A stretch of DNA of 64,000 nt from Aquiluna borgnonia (GCF_013283855.1 NZ_CP054056.1:310001-374000); one strand, 5' to 3'; positions 43,701 to 54,054 are shown, counted from the stretch's first letter. The notes: generated from the letters alone by a model not told the origin. Numbers and translations: made by a program.

Positions 43701-44293
43701 TTGGGCTGCGAGAAGATCACTTCAAAATCGTTGAAGCTTTGATCGAGCACCTCAGAGGGGGACCTGGGGTCATTAGAGGTTGCCCACCAGGTCAAAACGG
43801 CCATGGAAGCGGCAATCAGAGCCGACGAAATCATTTTTGGGCGCACCCCCTTTTCACCATCAACCCGGGCAATTGCTTTTTCGAGAACCAGCCTGGCCTC
43901 CTCCAGTTGGCCCTGACCCCAGCCATAGACCTCAGGGGAGCTTGCCACCAATTTCAGGCGCAGGCGCACGGTTTCCAGGGGTTGGTCCAAAACCTGCATT
44001 GCGGCGATCCAGGAGTTGTGAAGCTGCTTAACAATGGAGTCCGAACTTTTCTTCTTTAGCTGTTTCTCCAGCTCCTCGGTGAACTCATGCATGCCACCCC
44101 AAATGACTGCGGCCTTGGAGGGAAAAATCCGGAATAGGTTGGATCTAGAGATGCCAGCCTCAATAGCGACGTCATCCATGGTTACTCTGTCAATCCCGCG
44201 CTCGTCGAATAACCTCAGGGCAGTCAGACCAACCGCAGCGGGGTCCGTGGTGACCGGGCGACCTCTTCGACGCTTTTCGTATGTTGCAACCAT
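43697..44293 (-). CDS. TetR family regulator
   Basis: 198 aa from the ATG at 44293 (MVATYEKRRRGRP). DNA-binding part: ALRLFDERGIDRVTMDDVAIEAGISRSNLFRIFPSK; the remaining ~130 residues are helical, the usual full ligand domain. Divergent from hisS, so it might regulate that promoter region, but I see no clear palindrome. TAATCT lies eight nt before the ATG, a slightly longer spacing than in the other leaderless genes. Confidence 0.88.
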   Translation of the reverse strand: MVATYEKRRRGRPVTTDPAAVGLTALRLFDERGIDRVTMDDVAIEAGISRSNLFRIFPSKAAVIWGGMHEFTEELEKQLKKKSSDSIVKQLHNSWIAAMQVLDQPLETVRLRLKLVASSPEVYGWGQGQLEEARLVLEKAIARVDGEKGVRPKMISSALIAASMAVLTWWATSNDPRSPSEVLDQSFNDFEVIFSQPN

Positions 44294-44362
44294 TGCAGTG
44301 AAGATTAGCAATCCAGCGGTCAAACCCAAAGACATTGCGCAGCAGTATGCCAAACTTGTTCA

Positions 44363-45562
44363 GTGTCCAGCCAGGTAAATGCCCCGAGGGGAATGCGTGA
44401 TTTTCTTCCGCAGGAGAAACTCAAGCGCGAGCAGCTAATCAGCAAGGTGGTCCAGGGTTACCTGGCAAGGGGCTTCCAACAGATTGAGACACCTATCCTT
44501 GAGGATTTGGGCCGGTTGACTTCCGGGCAGGGCGGCGACAATGAAAAGCTGGTTTTCAAGGTTCAAAAGCGCGGCGAAGAGTTTGAGCAGGCCCTGCAGG
44601 CAGGCGACGAGCTGGCAGATTTAGGTTTGCGCTTTGATCTCACTGTCCCGCTCACCCGCTACTACGCCTCCAACCACGCAAAACTCCCAAGAGTCTTCAA
44701 GGCAATTCAAACCGGGCCGGTATTTAGGGCCGAGCGCCCGCAGAAGGGTCGCTACCGCCAATTCATTCAGTGCGATATCGACATCATTGGCGACGCCAGC
44801 ATTCTGGCTGAGCTTGAGCTCTTGTCAGCATCGCTGGATGCGCTGCAGAGCATCGGGATTCCAGATGCGACCATCCGGGTGAATCACCGAGAGCTACTGA
44901 GGGAAAACATTGCTGCCTTAGGTGTAGCAGAATCCGATGCCCTTTCCGCCATGATCACCATCGACAAGCTGGACAAGGTCGGAAGCGTCGGCGTTGCAAA
45001 AGAGCTCGGTGACAAATTTGGTGCCGAAGTTGCTGATAGGGCCACCGCTTGGCTGAGCACCCTGTCAGAAGCCGAGGTTCCCGAGCAGTTGAAAGCGCTC
45101 TGGCAGGGCCTAGGCGCAAAGAGCGCAAGACTTAGATTCGATCCGACCCTGGTTCGAGGCATGGGCTACTACACGGGAACGATATTTGAAATTGAACACC
45201 CGGGCTCTTCATCGTCAATTGGTGGCGGTGGCCGATACGACGGCATGGTGGGGAAGTGGCTTGGAACCGATGTTCCGGCCGTTGGAATTTCCCTCGGTAT
45301 CGAGCGGATTGTTGACCTGGTTCAGCTGGAGGAATCGGGCTTAGAGGCTGTGGTGCTCGTTATGGATGCCGGCTCAGAGTCCACTGCTCTTGAGATCCAG
45401 CAGCAGTTGATTGCTCAGGGGATGAGGGTTCGAATTGAGCTCAGGCCTAAAAACCTCAAGGCGCTTCTGGAGCAGCTTGGGCACAACGGCTTCAACTCTT
45501 TCGCTATTGTTGGCCAAGGCGTCACTCAGGCTGGCGAGCTTGAATTCAAGCCGCTGGGCTAA
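44363..45562 (+). CDS. hisS: Histidyl-tRNA synthetase
   Basis: Class II synthetase charging tRNA-His. 399 aa, slightly short. Motifs: APRGMRDFLP N-terminus, LRFDLTVPLTRYYA, KAIQTGPVFRAERPQKGRYRQF (motif 2), LVRGMGYYTGTIFE and GGGGRYDGM (histidine binding). GTG at 44363; no Shine-Dalgarno, and CAAACT six nt upstream nearly fits the leaderless pattern. Faces the TetR gene. Confidence 0.95.
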   Translation: MSSQVNAPRGMRDFLPQEKLKREQLISKVVQGYLARGFQQIETPILEDLGRLTSGQGGDNEKLVFKVQKRGEEFEQALQAGDELADLGLRFDLTVPLTRYYASNHAKLPRVFKAIQTGPVFRAERPQKGRYRQFIQCDIDIIGDASILAELELLSASLDALQSIGIPDATIRVNHRELLRENIAALGVAESDALSAMITIDKLDKVGSVGVAKELGDKFGAEVADRATAWLSTLSEAEVPEQLKALWQGLGAKSARLRFDPTLVRGMGYYTGTIFEIEHPGSSSSIGGGGRYDGMVGKWLGTDVPAVGISLGIERIVDLVQLEESGLEAVVLVMDAGSESTALEIQQQLIAQGMRVRIELRPKNLKALLEQLGHNGFNSFAIVGQGVTQAGELEFKPLG

Positions 45563-46938
<1,376 letters not shown>

Positions 46939-46953
46939 GTAATTCATAAAGGG

Positions 46954-46987
46954 ATGCTCGGGTGAGGCAATCAGCCTCCCCGGGCAT
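46954..46987 (+). terminator. Hairpin after eno
   Basis: Strong inverted repeat, arms 46954-46968 and 46974-46987 with one bulged T and one G-U pair, loop AATCA. The T-run that follows is short, so it is either a weak terminator or an mRNA-stabilising hairpin separating eno from the ftsB-like gene. Confidence 0.55.
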
Positions 46988-47009
46988 TCCCACTTAAACT
47001 TCTAGAACC

Positions 47010-47516
47010 ATGGCTAAATCACTAAAACCCAGAGACGCGAAAGTTCCGGTGGCGCTCTCGCAGGGAAAGATGCTCATGCGCATGGTGAAGCTAAACAGCG
47101 TCTCCGTAAGCCTGATTTTGGTGATCGTGGTCGGCACGTTTTTGATTTCCACCGATGTCCAGACCTATTTGAATCAGCGGCGCCAGATTGCTGAGATGGA
47201 ACTTAGCATCCAGCAGGCCGAGCAAGCCGTTGAAGATATGCAGGCTGAGCGGGATCGCTGGCAGGACCCGGTCTACATTCGCTCTCAGGCCAGAGACCGG
47301 CTCTACTACGTTTTGCCCGGTGAGGTTTCCTACCTGGTGATGGAATCGGATTCCTTGGATTTCTCGGACACCTCTAAGACCGTTGGCGCCCTGCTGGCCC
47401 AAAAGCGCAATGCCGATGAAATTTCCCTTGAGGTTGCAGCCGCAAATGAGAACTGGGTTGATTCAATTTTGGAGTCGGTGCTCAGGTCTGCGCTGGATAA
47501 GCCAGAGGGGGAGTAG
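47010..47516 (+). CDS. Septum formation initiator, FtsB/DivIC-like
   Basis: 168-aa single-pass divisome protein: short basic cytoplasmic part, transmembrane helix (about 31-46), then a coiled coil (QRRQIAEMELSIQQAEQAVEDMQAERDRW cut into heptads), and DPVYIRSQARDRLYYVLPGE, the DivIC/FtsB signature. The tail beyond 115 is acidic. In the eno-ftsB-DUF501 block. ATG at 47010. Stop overlaps DUF501 by one base. Confidence 0.9.
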   Translation: MAKSLKPRDAKVPVALSQGKMLMRMVKLNSVSVSLILVIVVGTFLISTDVQTYLNQRRQIAEMELSIQQAEQAVEDMQAERDRWQDPVYIRSQARDRLYYVLPGEVSYLVMESDSLDFSDTSKTVGALLAQKRNADEISLEVAAANENWVDSILESVLRSALDKPEGE

Positions 47517-48007
47517 TGGCTGAATCAAGCGTGAGCCCTGAGGACATACAAGAGGTAACTCGCCAGCTGGGAAGACCTGCCAGGGACATTTTGGCAATCG
47601 CCGCCAGATGCGTTTGCGGTCGACCGCTCGTCGTAAAGACCAAGCCCAGGTTGGAAAATGGCACGCCATTCCCAACCCTGTACTACCTAACTCAACCGGC
47701 TGCTACCGCGGCAGTTTCCACCTTGGAAGCCGCCGGCTACATGGTCGAATTGCAGCAGCTACTGGCCGAAGATGAAGAAGTTTCGCAGCAGTATCAACTT
47801 GCCCACGAGCAATACCTGGCTGAGCGCGAGGCAATTGAGCAGGTCGAGGAGATCATCGGCTTCTCCGCAGGTGGGATGCCTAGCAGGGTGAAGTGCCTGC
47901 ACGCTCTGGTTGGTCACTCACTTGCGAAGGGCCCCGGGGTAAACCCAATGGGCGATCGTGCACTTTTGGCCCTCACCTGGTCCCCTCAGGTTTGTTCATG
48001 CGTTTAG
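47516..48007 (+). CDS. DUF501 family protein
   Basis: 163 aa, actinobacterial family always near ftsB and eno. Conserved pieces: VTRQLGRPARDILAIAARC, PTLYYLT, MPSRVKCLHALVGHSLAKG and a cysteine pair. The cysteines could bind metal, but function is unknown. GTG overlapping the ftsB stop by one nt. In mycobacteria the next gene is the exopolyphosphatase gene; here it is a subtilisin-like protease. Confidence 0.9.
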   Translation: MAESSVSPEDIQEVTRQLGRPARDILAIAARCVCGRPLVVKTKPRLENGTPFPTLYYLTQPAATAAVSTLEAAGYMVELQQLLAEDEEVSQQYQLAHEQYLAEREAIEQVEEIIGFSAGGMPSRVKCLHALVGHSLAKGPGVNPMGDRALLALTWSPQVCSCV

Positions 48008-49215
48008 CCCTGAGCCTTGCGCTCCTAATGGGGTCTTTGACACCGGACCAACTTTGGTGGCTGGAGGATTTCCGCGAGGTGCCGCAGCAGGGTCAAGGTG
48101 TTGTGGTGGCTGTTATTGATACCGGCATAGACGCTAGTCACCCAGATCTAGCGGGTGTGGTAGTTGGTGGCACGGACCTCTCTGGCCTTGGAACACCGCG
48201 CGGTACCTCCGGGGTTGGGCCCTCAGCCTTTCACGGGACCATGGTTGCATCACTGATTGCAGGTCAGGGCAGCGAGGCGTCTGGCGTTCTTGGAGCTGCT
48301 CCCGGAGTTGAATTACTCTCGGTGTCGATCGGTCTTGGGGTTCCCGGAGCTGACACTGACGATCAAATTGCCAAGGGGGTTATCTGGGCGGTGGACAACG
48401 GGGCAGACATCATTAACCTCTCGCTAACCAGGAACTCACCGGTCTGGCCCAGGTCTTGGGATGAAGCATTCAGCTACGCGTTTGAAAACGGTGTGGTCGT
48501 CGTTGCCGCCGCCGGTAACCGGGCGGATGGTTCTGGGCGGCCATCGGCCCCCGCCACGATTCCGGGGGTGGTTTCGGTCGGAGGTGTGAACCGAAATCTT
48601 GAGCCGGCCGAGGCATCGGTGGAGGGCCTGAACATTGCGGTGGTTGCTCCCGCCGAAGGCTTACTCGGCTCCTATCCATCAGAGACTTACCGAACCTGGG
48701 ATGGCTCTTCGGCCGCAGCCCCCTTGGTCTCTGGCCTGCTGGCTCGAATGTTAGAAAAAGACCCCGCTGCGACCGCGAATGACCTAATTGCGAGGCTCAT
48801 TTCGAGCGCTAAGGACTTAGGTGACCCAGGTGTTGATGCCGCCTATGGTTTTGGCCTAATCCAACCGGCCTTGGCCATCGATTCAACTGTCACATCAGAA
48901 GCAAATCCACTCGGGGAGCTAGCAAACTGGATTGAGCTCTATCGGCCAAGCGCAACCGAGGACAGTTCGGAGCTTGTGCTACCCGCCACCCCAAAACCTC
49001 AGGCTAGCAATGCTGAAGCTTTGTCAGCATCGGCCAGTTTGGTTCCCCAAAGTTCTTTGTCGGCACGGGCAAATGGTGAGCTAAATCCGATACTCTATTG
49101 GCTGTTAGTACCCCTTGCACCGTTGCTCTGGTTTGCTTTGCGCAGAGGGCGCAAGGTGGCTGGAGCCCTTGATAAGACAAAAGGTAAGCCGCAACATGAC
49201 CGTAGCGACAACTAA
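47998..49215 (+). CDS. Mycosin-like subtilisin serine protease, membrane-anchored
   Basis: 405 aa. N-terminal export signal (MRLALSLALLMGSL), S8 catalytic domain with D41 (VAVIDTGID), H79 (FHGTMVASL), oxyanion N174 (AAAGN) and S238 (DGSSAAAPLVS), a linker, then a C-terminal transmembrane helix (about 362-379) with a basic tail. This layout is that of MycP mycosins of ESX secretion systems, but no ESX gene is in this window. ATG at 47998, overlapping the end of DUF501. Stop overlaps ndh by 20 nt. Confidence 0.9.
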   Translation: MRLALSLALLMGSLTPDQLWWLEDFREVPQQGQGVVVAVIDTGIDASHPDLAGVVVGGTDLSGLGTPRGTSGVGPSAFHGTMVASLIAGQGSEASGVLGAAPGVELLSVSIGLGVPGADTDDQIAKGVIWAVDNGADIINLSLTRNSPVWPRSWDEAFSYAFENGVVVVAAAGNRADGSGRPSAPATIPGVVSVGGVNRNLEPAEASVEGLNIAVVAPAEGLLGSYPSETYRTWDGSSAAAPLVSGLLARMLEKDPAATANDLIARLISSAKDLGDPGVDAAYGFGLIQPALAIDSTVTSEANPLGELANWIELYRPSATEDSSELVLPATPKPQASNAEALSASASLVPQSSLSARANGELNPILYWLLVPLAPLLWFALRRGRKVAGALDKTKGKPQHDRSDN

Positions 49216-50587
49216 GGCAGTAACTCCACCCGAGGTAGCAAAAGAGATTCTGACTCCGAAGTCTCCAGAGCGAATCCTTATCATCGGCGGGGGATACGCC
49301 GGTTTTTACACCGCTTGGAAGCTCGAGAAGCTACTGAAGCGCGGTGAGGCAGAAGTCACTCTGGTTGACCCGCTGCCGTACATGACTTATCAGCCGTTCC
49401 TCCCCGAGGTTGCAGCCGGATCAATCGAGCCTCGTCACGTAGTGGTTTCCCACCGCCAGCACCTGAAGAAGACCAACCTGATTTCCGGCAAGCTGACCAA
49501 GGTGAACCACAAGACCAAGAAGGCAAACATTGCAATCGAGGGTGGTAAGCCAATCACCCTGGAGTACGACCAGATCGTTATGACCGCGGGTGCCGTTACA
49601 AGAACTTTCCCAATCAAGGGAATTGCTGAAAATGCCATCGGCATGAAGACCGTTGAGGAAGCGGTCGAAGTTAGAAACCGCATGGTTGGAAACTTCGAGA
49701 GAGCCGCTGCACTGCCAGCCGGTTCAAAGTTGCGCCAGCGCCTTCTCACCTTCGTTGTGGTAGGAGGTGGTTTTGCAGGTATTGAGACCTTTGCAGAACT
49801 CCGCAGTGCTGCAACTCACCTGCTTCGCTACTACCCGCAAATTGATTTCGATGAGATCCAGTTCCACCTGATCGAAGCCATGGGTCGAATCATGCCCGAG
49901 GTCTCTTTGGAGACCAGCCTCTGGGTTATCGATAACCTCGCCTCCAGGGCTGCCACCATCCACCTGAACACTCAGCTGGAATCTGCCGAAGGTGGCCTAA
50001 TCAAGCTTTCCTCCGGTGAAAGCTTTGAGTCAGATTTGATCATCTGGACCGCCGGCGTCGCAGCGGCTCCGGTGGCAAAGAACTGCACTTTCCCGCTAGA
50101 TACCAGAATGCGCATCACGGCCAATGCCAAGCTTCAGATTGTTGAGGGCGAAAAGGCTATTCCAGGCTCTTGGACCGCTGGCGATGTGTCTGCCGTGCCA
50201 GACCTATCCGGCGGTGGCGTGGGAGGTTACTGCGTTCCAAACGCTCAGCACGCGGTGCGTCAAGCCAAACTGCTAGCCAAGAACATTGTGGCAACCATCC
50301 GCGGTGAAGAGCCAAAGCAGTACCTGCACAAGAACCTCGGTGCGGTTGCTGGCCTGGGTATCGGCTACGGCGCTTTCCAGTCCGGCAAAATCGCATTCAC
50401 TGGTTTCATCGCCTGGGTCATGCACCGCGGCTACCACGGTTTGGCCATGCCTACCTGGGAGCGAAAGATTCGCGTGGTATCCGGTTGGCTGTGGAACACC
50501 CTGCTTGGCCGCGACCTGGTCTCGCTTGAGCTGGTGCGCAACCCACGATTATTCTTCTCAACCTGGGCAGCCCGTCCAGGTAAGTAG
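49196..50587 (+). CDS. ndh: NADH dehydrogenase type II (NAD(P)/FAD oxidoreductase)
   Basis: Non-proton-pumping NADH:quinone oxidoreductase feeding the respiratory chain. 463 aa with two dinucleotide-binding folds: ILIIGGGYAGFYTAWKLEKL for FAD and FVVVGGGFAGIETFAEL for NADH, and a C-terminal membrane-association region (FTGFIAWVMHRGYHG). ATG at 49196 with AAAGG upstream, inside the end of the protease gene. Followed by a strong terminator. Confidence 0.93.
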   Translation: MTVATTKAVTPPEVAKEILTPKSPERILIIGGGYAGFYTAWKLEKLLKRGEAEVTLVDPLPYMTYQPFLPEVAAGSIEPRHVVVSHRQHLKKTNLISGKLTKVNHKTKKANIAIEGGKPITLEYDQIVMTAGAVTRTFPIKGIAENAIGMKTVEEAVEVRNRMVGNFERAAALPAGSKLRQRLLTFVVVGGGFAGIETFAELRSAATHLLRYYPQIDFDEIQFHLIEAMGRIMPEVSLETSLWVIDNLASRAATIHLNTQLESAEGGLIKLSSGESFESDLIIWTAGVAAAPVAKNCTFPLDTRMRITANAKLQIVEGEKAIPGSWTAGDVSAVPDLSGGGVGGYCVPNAQHAVRQAKLLAKNIVATIRGEEPKQYLHKNLGAVAGLGIGYGAFQSGKIAFTGFIAWVMHRGYHGLAMPTWERKIRVVSGWLWNTLLGRDLVSLELVRNPRLFFSTWAARPGK

Positions 50588-50605
50588 AGCACTTACCTAA
50601 AGCGG

Positions 50606-50633
50606 AAGGCCCGGGAAACCGGGCCTTTTGCTT
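50606..50633 (+). terminator. Intrinsic terminator after ndh
   Basis: Nine-base-pair perfect stem AAGGCCCGG / CCGGGCCTT (50606-50614, 50619-50627) with GAAA tetraloop and T-rich tail. It ends one base before a tRNA gene. Confidence 0.88.
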
Positions 50634-50634
50634 T

Positions 50635-50707
50635 GCCCCAATAGCCCAATGGCAGAGGCAGACGACTTAAAATCGTCACAGTGTCGGTTCGAGTCCGACT
50701 TGGGGCA
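50635..50707 (+). tRNA. tRNA with UAA anticodon (Leu), short variable loop
   Basis: 73 nt, no encoded CCA. Acceptor GCCCCAA with TTGGGGC, three-base-pair D stem (GCC/GGC) and D-loop CAATGGCAGA, anticodon stem GACGA/TCGTC and loop CTTAAAA (anticodon UAA, reads UUA), variable region ACAGT (5 nt), T arm GTCGG-TTCGAGT-CCGAC, discriminator A73. Bacterial tRNA-Leu normally has a long class II variable arm, so this is atypical although A73 fits leucine. It is a functional-looking cloverleaf; amino acid identity rests on the anticodon. Confidence 0.85.
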
Positions 50708-50784
50708 CAGCCTTTACTTTGCACAATCCCAGCATTCTCCGAGCAAACGGTCATAAAGTTATTGAGTTCTAACTAGGAGATTTT

Positions 50785-51354
50785 GTGGACATTACGCTGT
50801 GGATCATTCTCGGACTAGTCGCGGTTGCAGGAATTTGGCTATGGGCCACCTACAACGCCCTGGTTGCTCTCAAGGTTCGAGTTGACGAGGCTTGGAGCGA
50901 CATCACGATTCAGCTCAAGCGCCGAGCCGACCTGATCCCAAACCTGATTGAAACCGTTCGTGGCTACGCCACTCACGAGCGCGAGGTTTTTGAAAATGTC
51001 ACCAAGGCACGTGCTGCGACGGTCTCCCCTGAGGCCCTCACCCACCCAGCCCAGGCGGCTGCCGCAGAAGGAATGCTGCAGGGCGCTCTGAAGAGTTTGT
51101 TTGCTGTTTCCGAGGCTTACCCCCAGCTGGTTGCTTCGACCAATTTCCTTGAGTTGCAGCGAGAACTAACCGACACCGAAGACAAGATCATGGCCTCGCG
51201 CCGGTTCTTCAATGGCGGGGTTCGAGAGCTAAACACAAAGATTCAGCAGTTCCCAACCAACCTTTTTGCCAAGGCCCTGGGCTTTTTGGAGCGCGAGTTC
51301 TTCGAAGTTGAGAACCCAGCCGCTATCCAGGAGCCACCTCAGGTCAAGTTCTAG
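50785..51354 (+). CDS. LemA family membrane protein
   Basis: 189 aa: N-terminal transmembrane helix (about 4-26), then a helical domain with VDEAWSDITIQLKRRADLIPNLIETVRGYATHE and NFLELQRELTDTEDKI, the LemA signature. Function not established; often beside HtpX or other proteases in membrane quality control. GTG at 50785 with TAGGAG upstream. Adjacent to htpX (9 nt gap), an operon seen in many bacteria. Confidence 0.92.
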   Translation: MDITLWIILGLVAVAGIWLWATYNALVALKVRVDEAWSDITIQLKRRADLIPNLIETVRGYATHEREVFENVTKARAATVSPEALTHPAQAAAAEGMLQGALKSLFAVSEAYPQLVASTNFLELQRELTDTEDKIMASRRFFNGGVRELNTKIQQFPTNLFAKALGFLEREFFEVENPAAIQEPPQVKF

Positions 51355-51363
51355 GGGAACAGT

Positions 51364-52251
51364 TTGTACTCGGCAATCGCCGCTAATAAGCGCAACACCA
51401 TACTGATCGTCGGGGGTTTCGTTCTCCTGCTCGGCGGGCTCGCCTACTGGTGGGGAATGGCTTCGGGTAATGGGTCAAGTGCTTTTTGGATAATCGCCTT
51501 TGTGTTTGGTTATGCGTTGTTTCAGTACTTCGCCGCCAGCTCGCTGGCCATCGCGATGAGCGGCGCGTATCCGATCCAGAAATCTGACAACCCAAGACTT
51601 TGGCGAATCGTTGAGAACTTGAGCATCTCGCAGGGGATGCCGATGCCCAAGGTCTACGTGATTAACGATCCGGCACCCAATGCATTTGCCACCGGTCGCG
51701 ACCCCAAGCACGCCGTGGTGGCCGCAACCACGGGCCTGATGGACATCATGAACGACAGTGAGCTCGAGGGCGTCATGGCTCATGAGCTCGGTCACGTGAA
51801 GAATTACGACATCCGGGTCTCGACGATCGTGTTTGGTTTGGTTTCCGCCGTGGGGATTCTGGCCGACATGGCAATTCGCATGGCCTGGTTCTCCGGCGCA
51901 TCCAGAAATCGAGATGCTGGCCAGCTTCAGCCGGTCCTGATCGCCGTTGGAATCGTGGGTTGGATCATCGCTGCGTTGATCGGCCCACTGGTTTCCGCAG
52001 CGGTTTCTAGGCAGCGCGAATACCTTGCCGATGCCACCGGTGCTCAAATCACCCGGTATCCGGATGGCTTAGCCTCGGCGCTAAAGAAGCTTGGCGAATA
52101 CGGCAGGCCCATGCGCAGAGCCTCATCCTCGATGGCTCACATGTATATCAGCGACCCGATTAAGCCTGGTTTGGTTGAGCGACTGTTCTCAACTCACCCT
52201 CCAATTCCCAAGCGAATTGAGCGCTTGAGCCAGATTGGTTCCAGTTTCTAA
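51364..52251 (+). CDS. htpX: Membrane metalloprotease HtpX (M48)
   Basis: 295 aa. Two N-terminal transmembrane helices, VIAH-type motif MAHELGHVKN (zinc HExxH) near residue 140, hydrophobic helices after it, and RQREYLADATGAQ giving the third zinc ligand (E). Degrades misfolded membrane proteins. TTG at 51364 with AGGGGAA upstream. Paired with LemA. Confidence 0.94.
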   Translation: MYSAIAANKRNTILIVGGFVLLLGGLAYWWGMASGNGSSAFWIIAFVFGYALFQYFAASSLAIAMSGAYPIQKSDNPRLWRIVENLSISQGMPMPKVYVINDPAPNAFATGRDPKHAVVAATTGLMDIMNDSELEGVMAHELGHVKNYDIRVSTIVFGLVSAVGILADMAIRMAWFSGASRNRDAGQLQPVLIAVGIVGWIIAALIGPLVSAAVSRQREYLADATGAQITRYPDGLASALKKLGEYGRPMRRASSSMAHMYISDPIKPGLVERLFSTHPPIPKRIERLSQIGSSF

Positions 52252-52291
52252 TCGCTAGACTTTCTCTCACCTTGAGATTGAAGGTTTATAA

Positions 52292-53527
52292 ATGGCCCAG
52301 GCTAAGTATCCGACTCTAAATGAGTTCTACCAGGCGTTAGAAAATGTCCGCCCGGTGGCCATTAAGACTCCAGTGCTCAGAAGCGACTGGCTTAGCGATC
52401 ACACCGGCCAGGAGATCTGGTTTAAGTGCGAGAACCTGCAGCGCACCGGTGCCTACAAAATCCGAGGTGCCTACAATCTGATGAGCCAGCTCACCGACGA
52501 GGAAAAAAAGCGCGGTGTCGTCGCTGCCTCGGCGGGAAATCATGCTCAGGGTGTTGCCCTGGCGGCCCGAGAGCTCGGCATCAAAGCGACTATTTTTATG
52601 CCGGTTGGGGCCTCACTGCCTAAGTATCAGGCCACCTTGGGTTTTGGAGCAAACGTGGTTTTGACGGGTGCGATATTTGACGAGACCCTGCTGGCCGCAA
52701 AGGAATTCACCGCATCCACCGGAGCGGTCTTCATTCCGCCCTTTGACCACATGGACATCATTCGAGGTCAGGGCACCGTTGCACTTGAGATCATGGAGCA
52801 GTTGCCCGAGGTGGACAACATTGTGGTCTGCTTGGGCGGTGGCGGATTGACCGCCGGCGTGGTGGCTGCAGCCAAGCTCAAAGCCAAGGAGCTTGGCCGC
52901 AAGGTCAAGGTTTACGCAGTCCAGGCTGAAATGGCGGCCAGTTGGCCTGGTTCACTCAAGGCTGGTAAGCCCACCGAGACCAAGATTCAGCCCACGATTG
53001 CGGATGGCATCGCCGTGGCAAAGCCTGGCAAAATCCCGTTCGACATTGTCTCTGAGCTGGTGGACAAGGTTGTCACGGTTACAGAGGATGAGATTGCCAA
53101 GGCAATGCTCTCTGTTATGGAGCGCTCCAAGCTTGTGGTTGAGGCCGGTGGAGCAGTGGGTGCTGCCGCAGTGTTATCGGGCAAGCTAAAACTAAAGGGC
53201 ACCACGGCAATCGTTCTTTCCGGTGGCAACATCGACCCATTGCTTCTGCAGCGGGTGATCCGTCACGGCCTCGCAGCCTCTGACCGCTACACCAACATTT
53301 CCGTGATGCTCCCAGATCGTCCGGGGCAGCTGGTGAAGACCGCGGAGGCGGTAGCGGCCGCTCAGGCAAACGTTGTTGAGGTACTGCACACTCGACACGG
53401 AAACGGCCTGCAGATTTCCGAGGTTGAGCTAAATCTCAGCGTTGAAACCAGAGGTAAAGAGCACCGCAACGAGGTTATGAAGTCGCTGAAGGCAGCTGGG
53501 CTGAGCCCAAGATTGCACGAAGACTAA
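52292..53527 (+). CDS. ilvA: Threonine ammonia-lyase with ACT domain
   Basis: PLP enzyme converting threonine to 2-oxobutyrate for isoleucine synthesis. 411 aa; PLP lysine K56 in TGAYKIRGAYN, GNHAQGVA, GGGGLTAG, and a C-terminal ACT-like regulatory domain (SDRYTNISVMLPDRPGQLVK) that suggests allosteric control. Single-ACT length agrees with the TdcB/short IlvA type. ATG at 52292 with AAGG upstream. Convergent with greA via a 4-nt stop overlap. Confidence 0.94.
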   Translation: MAQAKYPTLNEFYQALENVRPVAIKTPVLRSDWLSDHTGQEIWFKCENLQRTGAYKIRGAYNLMSQLTDEEKKRGVVAASAGNHAQGVALAARELGIKATIFMPVGASLPKYQATLGFGANVVLTGAIFDETLLAAKEFTASTGAVFIPPFDHMDIIRGQGTVALEIMEQLPEVDNIVVCLGGGGLTAGVVAAAKLKAKELGRKVKVYAVQAEMAASWPGSLKAGKPTETKIQPTIADGIAVAKPGKIPFDIVSELVDKVVTVTEDEIAKAMLSVMERSKLVVEAGGAVGAAAVLSGKLKLKGTTAIVLSGGNIDPLLLQRVIRHGLAASDRYTNISVMLPDRPGQLVKTAEAVAAAQANVVEVLHTRHGNGLQISEVELNLSVETRGKEHRNEVMKSLKAAGLSPRLHED

Positions 53528-54030
53528 AACTCAAAGTTTGAAACGGCCAGGATCTCGACTGAGATTTCCTTGCCGTTTGGTGCGTTAAAACTCACCACAT
53601 CCCCAACCTTGGTGCCCATGACCACCTTGCCGATGGGGGAGTCTGGGCTGTAGACATCGAGGTCACCATCTTCGATCTGCTCCTCGAACTTGGTTCCCTC
53701 AAAGATTTCGTGGGAACCCAGGAAGAATTCGGCCGGCCTACCATTTAGCTTGCAGCTGACCATCAAACCCTGCTTAACGACGCCATCGCTGGCATCGGCA
53801 CTGCCGATTTCGGCAGTTGCCAGCATTTCCTCGAGGCGATTGATGCGCGCCTCGATCTTGCCCTGCTCCTCTTTTGCTGCGTGGTAACCGCCGTTTTCTT
53901 TCAGGTCGCCCTCTTCTCTGGCGTCCTGGATACGCTTTGCGATTTCATGGCGCTCAACGGTGATCAGGCGCTCGAGTTCATCCTTCAGGCGGTCAAAGGC
54001 TGCTTGAGTTAGCAAAAGTGATTCGGTCAT
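53524..54030 (-). CDS. greA: Transcript cleavage factor GreA
   Basis: Rescues backtracked RNA polymerase by stimulating its RNA cleavage. 168 aa: N-terminal coiled-coil (about 1-80) with the acidic tip region REEGDLKENGGYHAAKEEQG, and C-terminal domain with SPIGKVVMGTKVGDVVSF. ATG at 54030. Preceded by a terminator hairpin that ends the DUF4307 transcript, so greA is expressed alone or from its own promoter. Confidence 0.96.
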   Translation of the reverse strand: MTESLLLTQAAFDRLKDELERLITVERHEIAKRIQDAREEGDLKENGGYHAAKEEQGKIEARINRLEEMLATAEIGSADASDGVVKQGLMVSCKLNGRPAEFFLGSHEIFEGTKFEEQIEDGDLDVYSPDSPIGKVVMGTKVGDVVSFNAPNGKEISVEILAVSNFEF

Positions 54031-54054
54031 GGTTCTTACTTCTTCGGGCTAATG

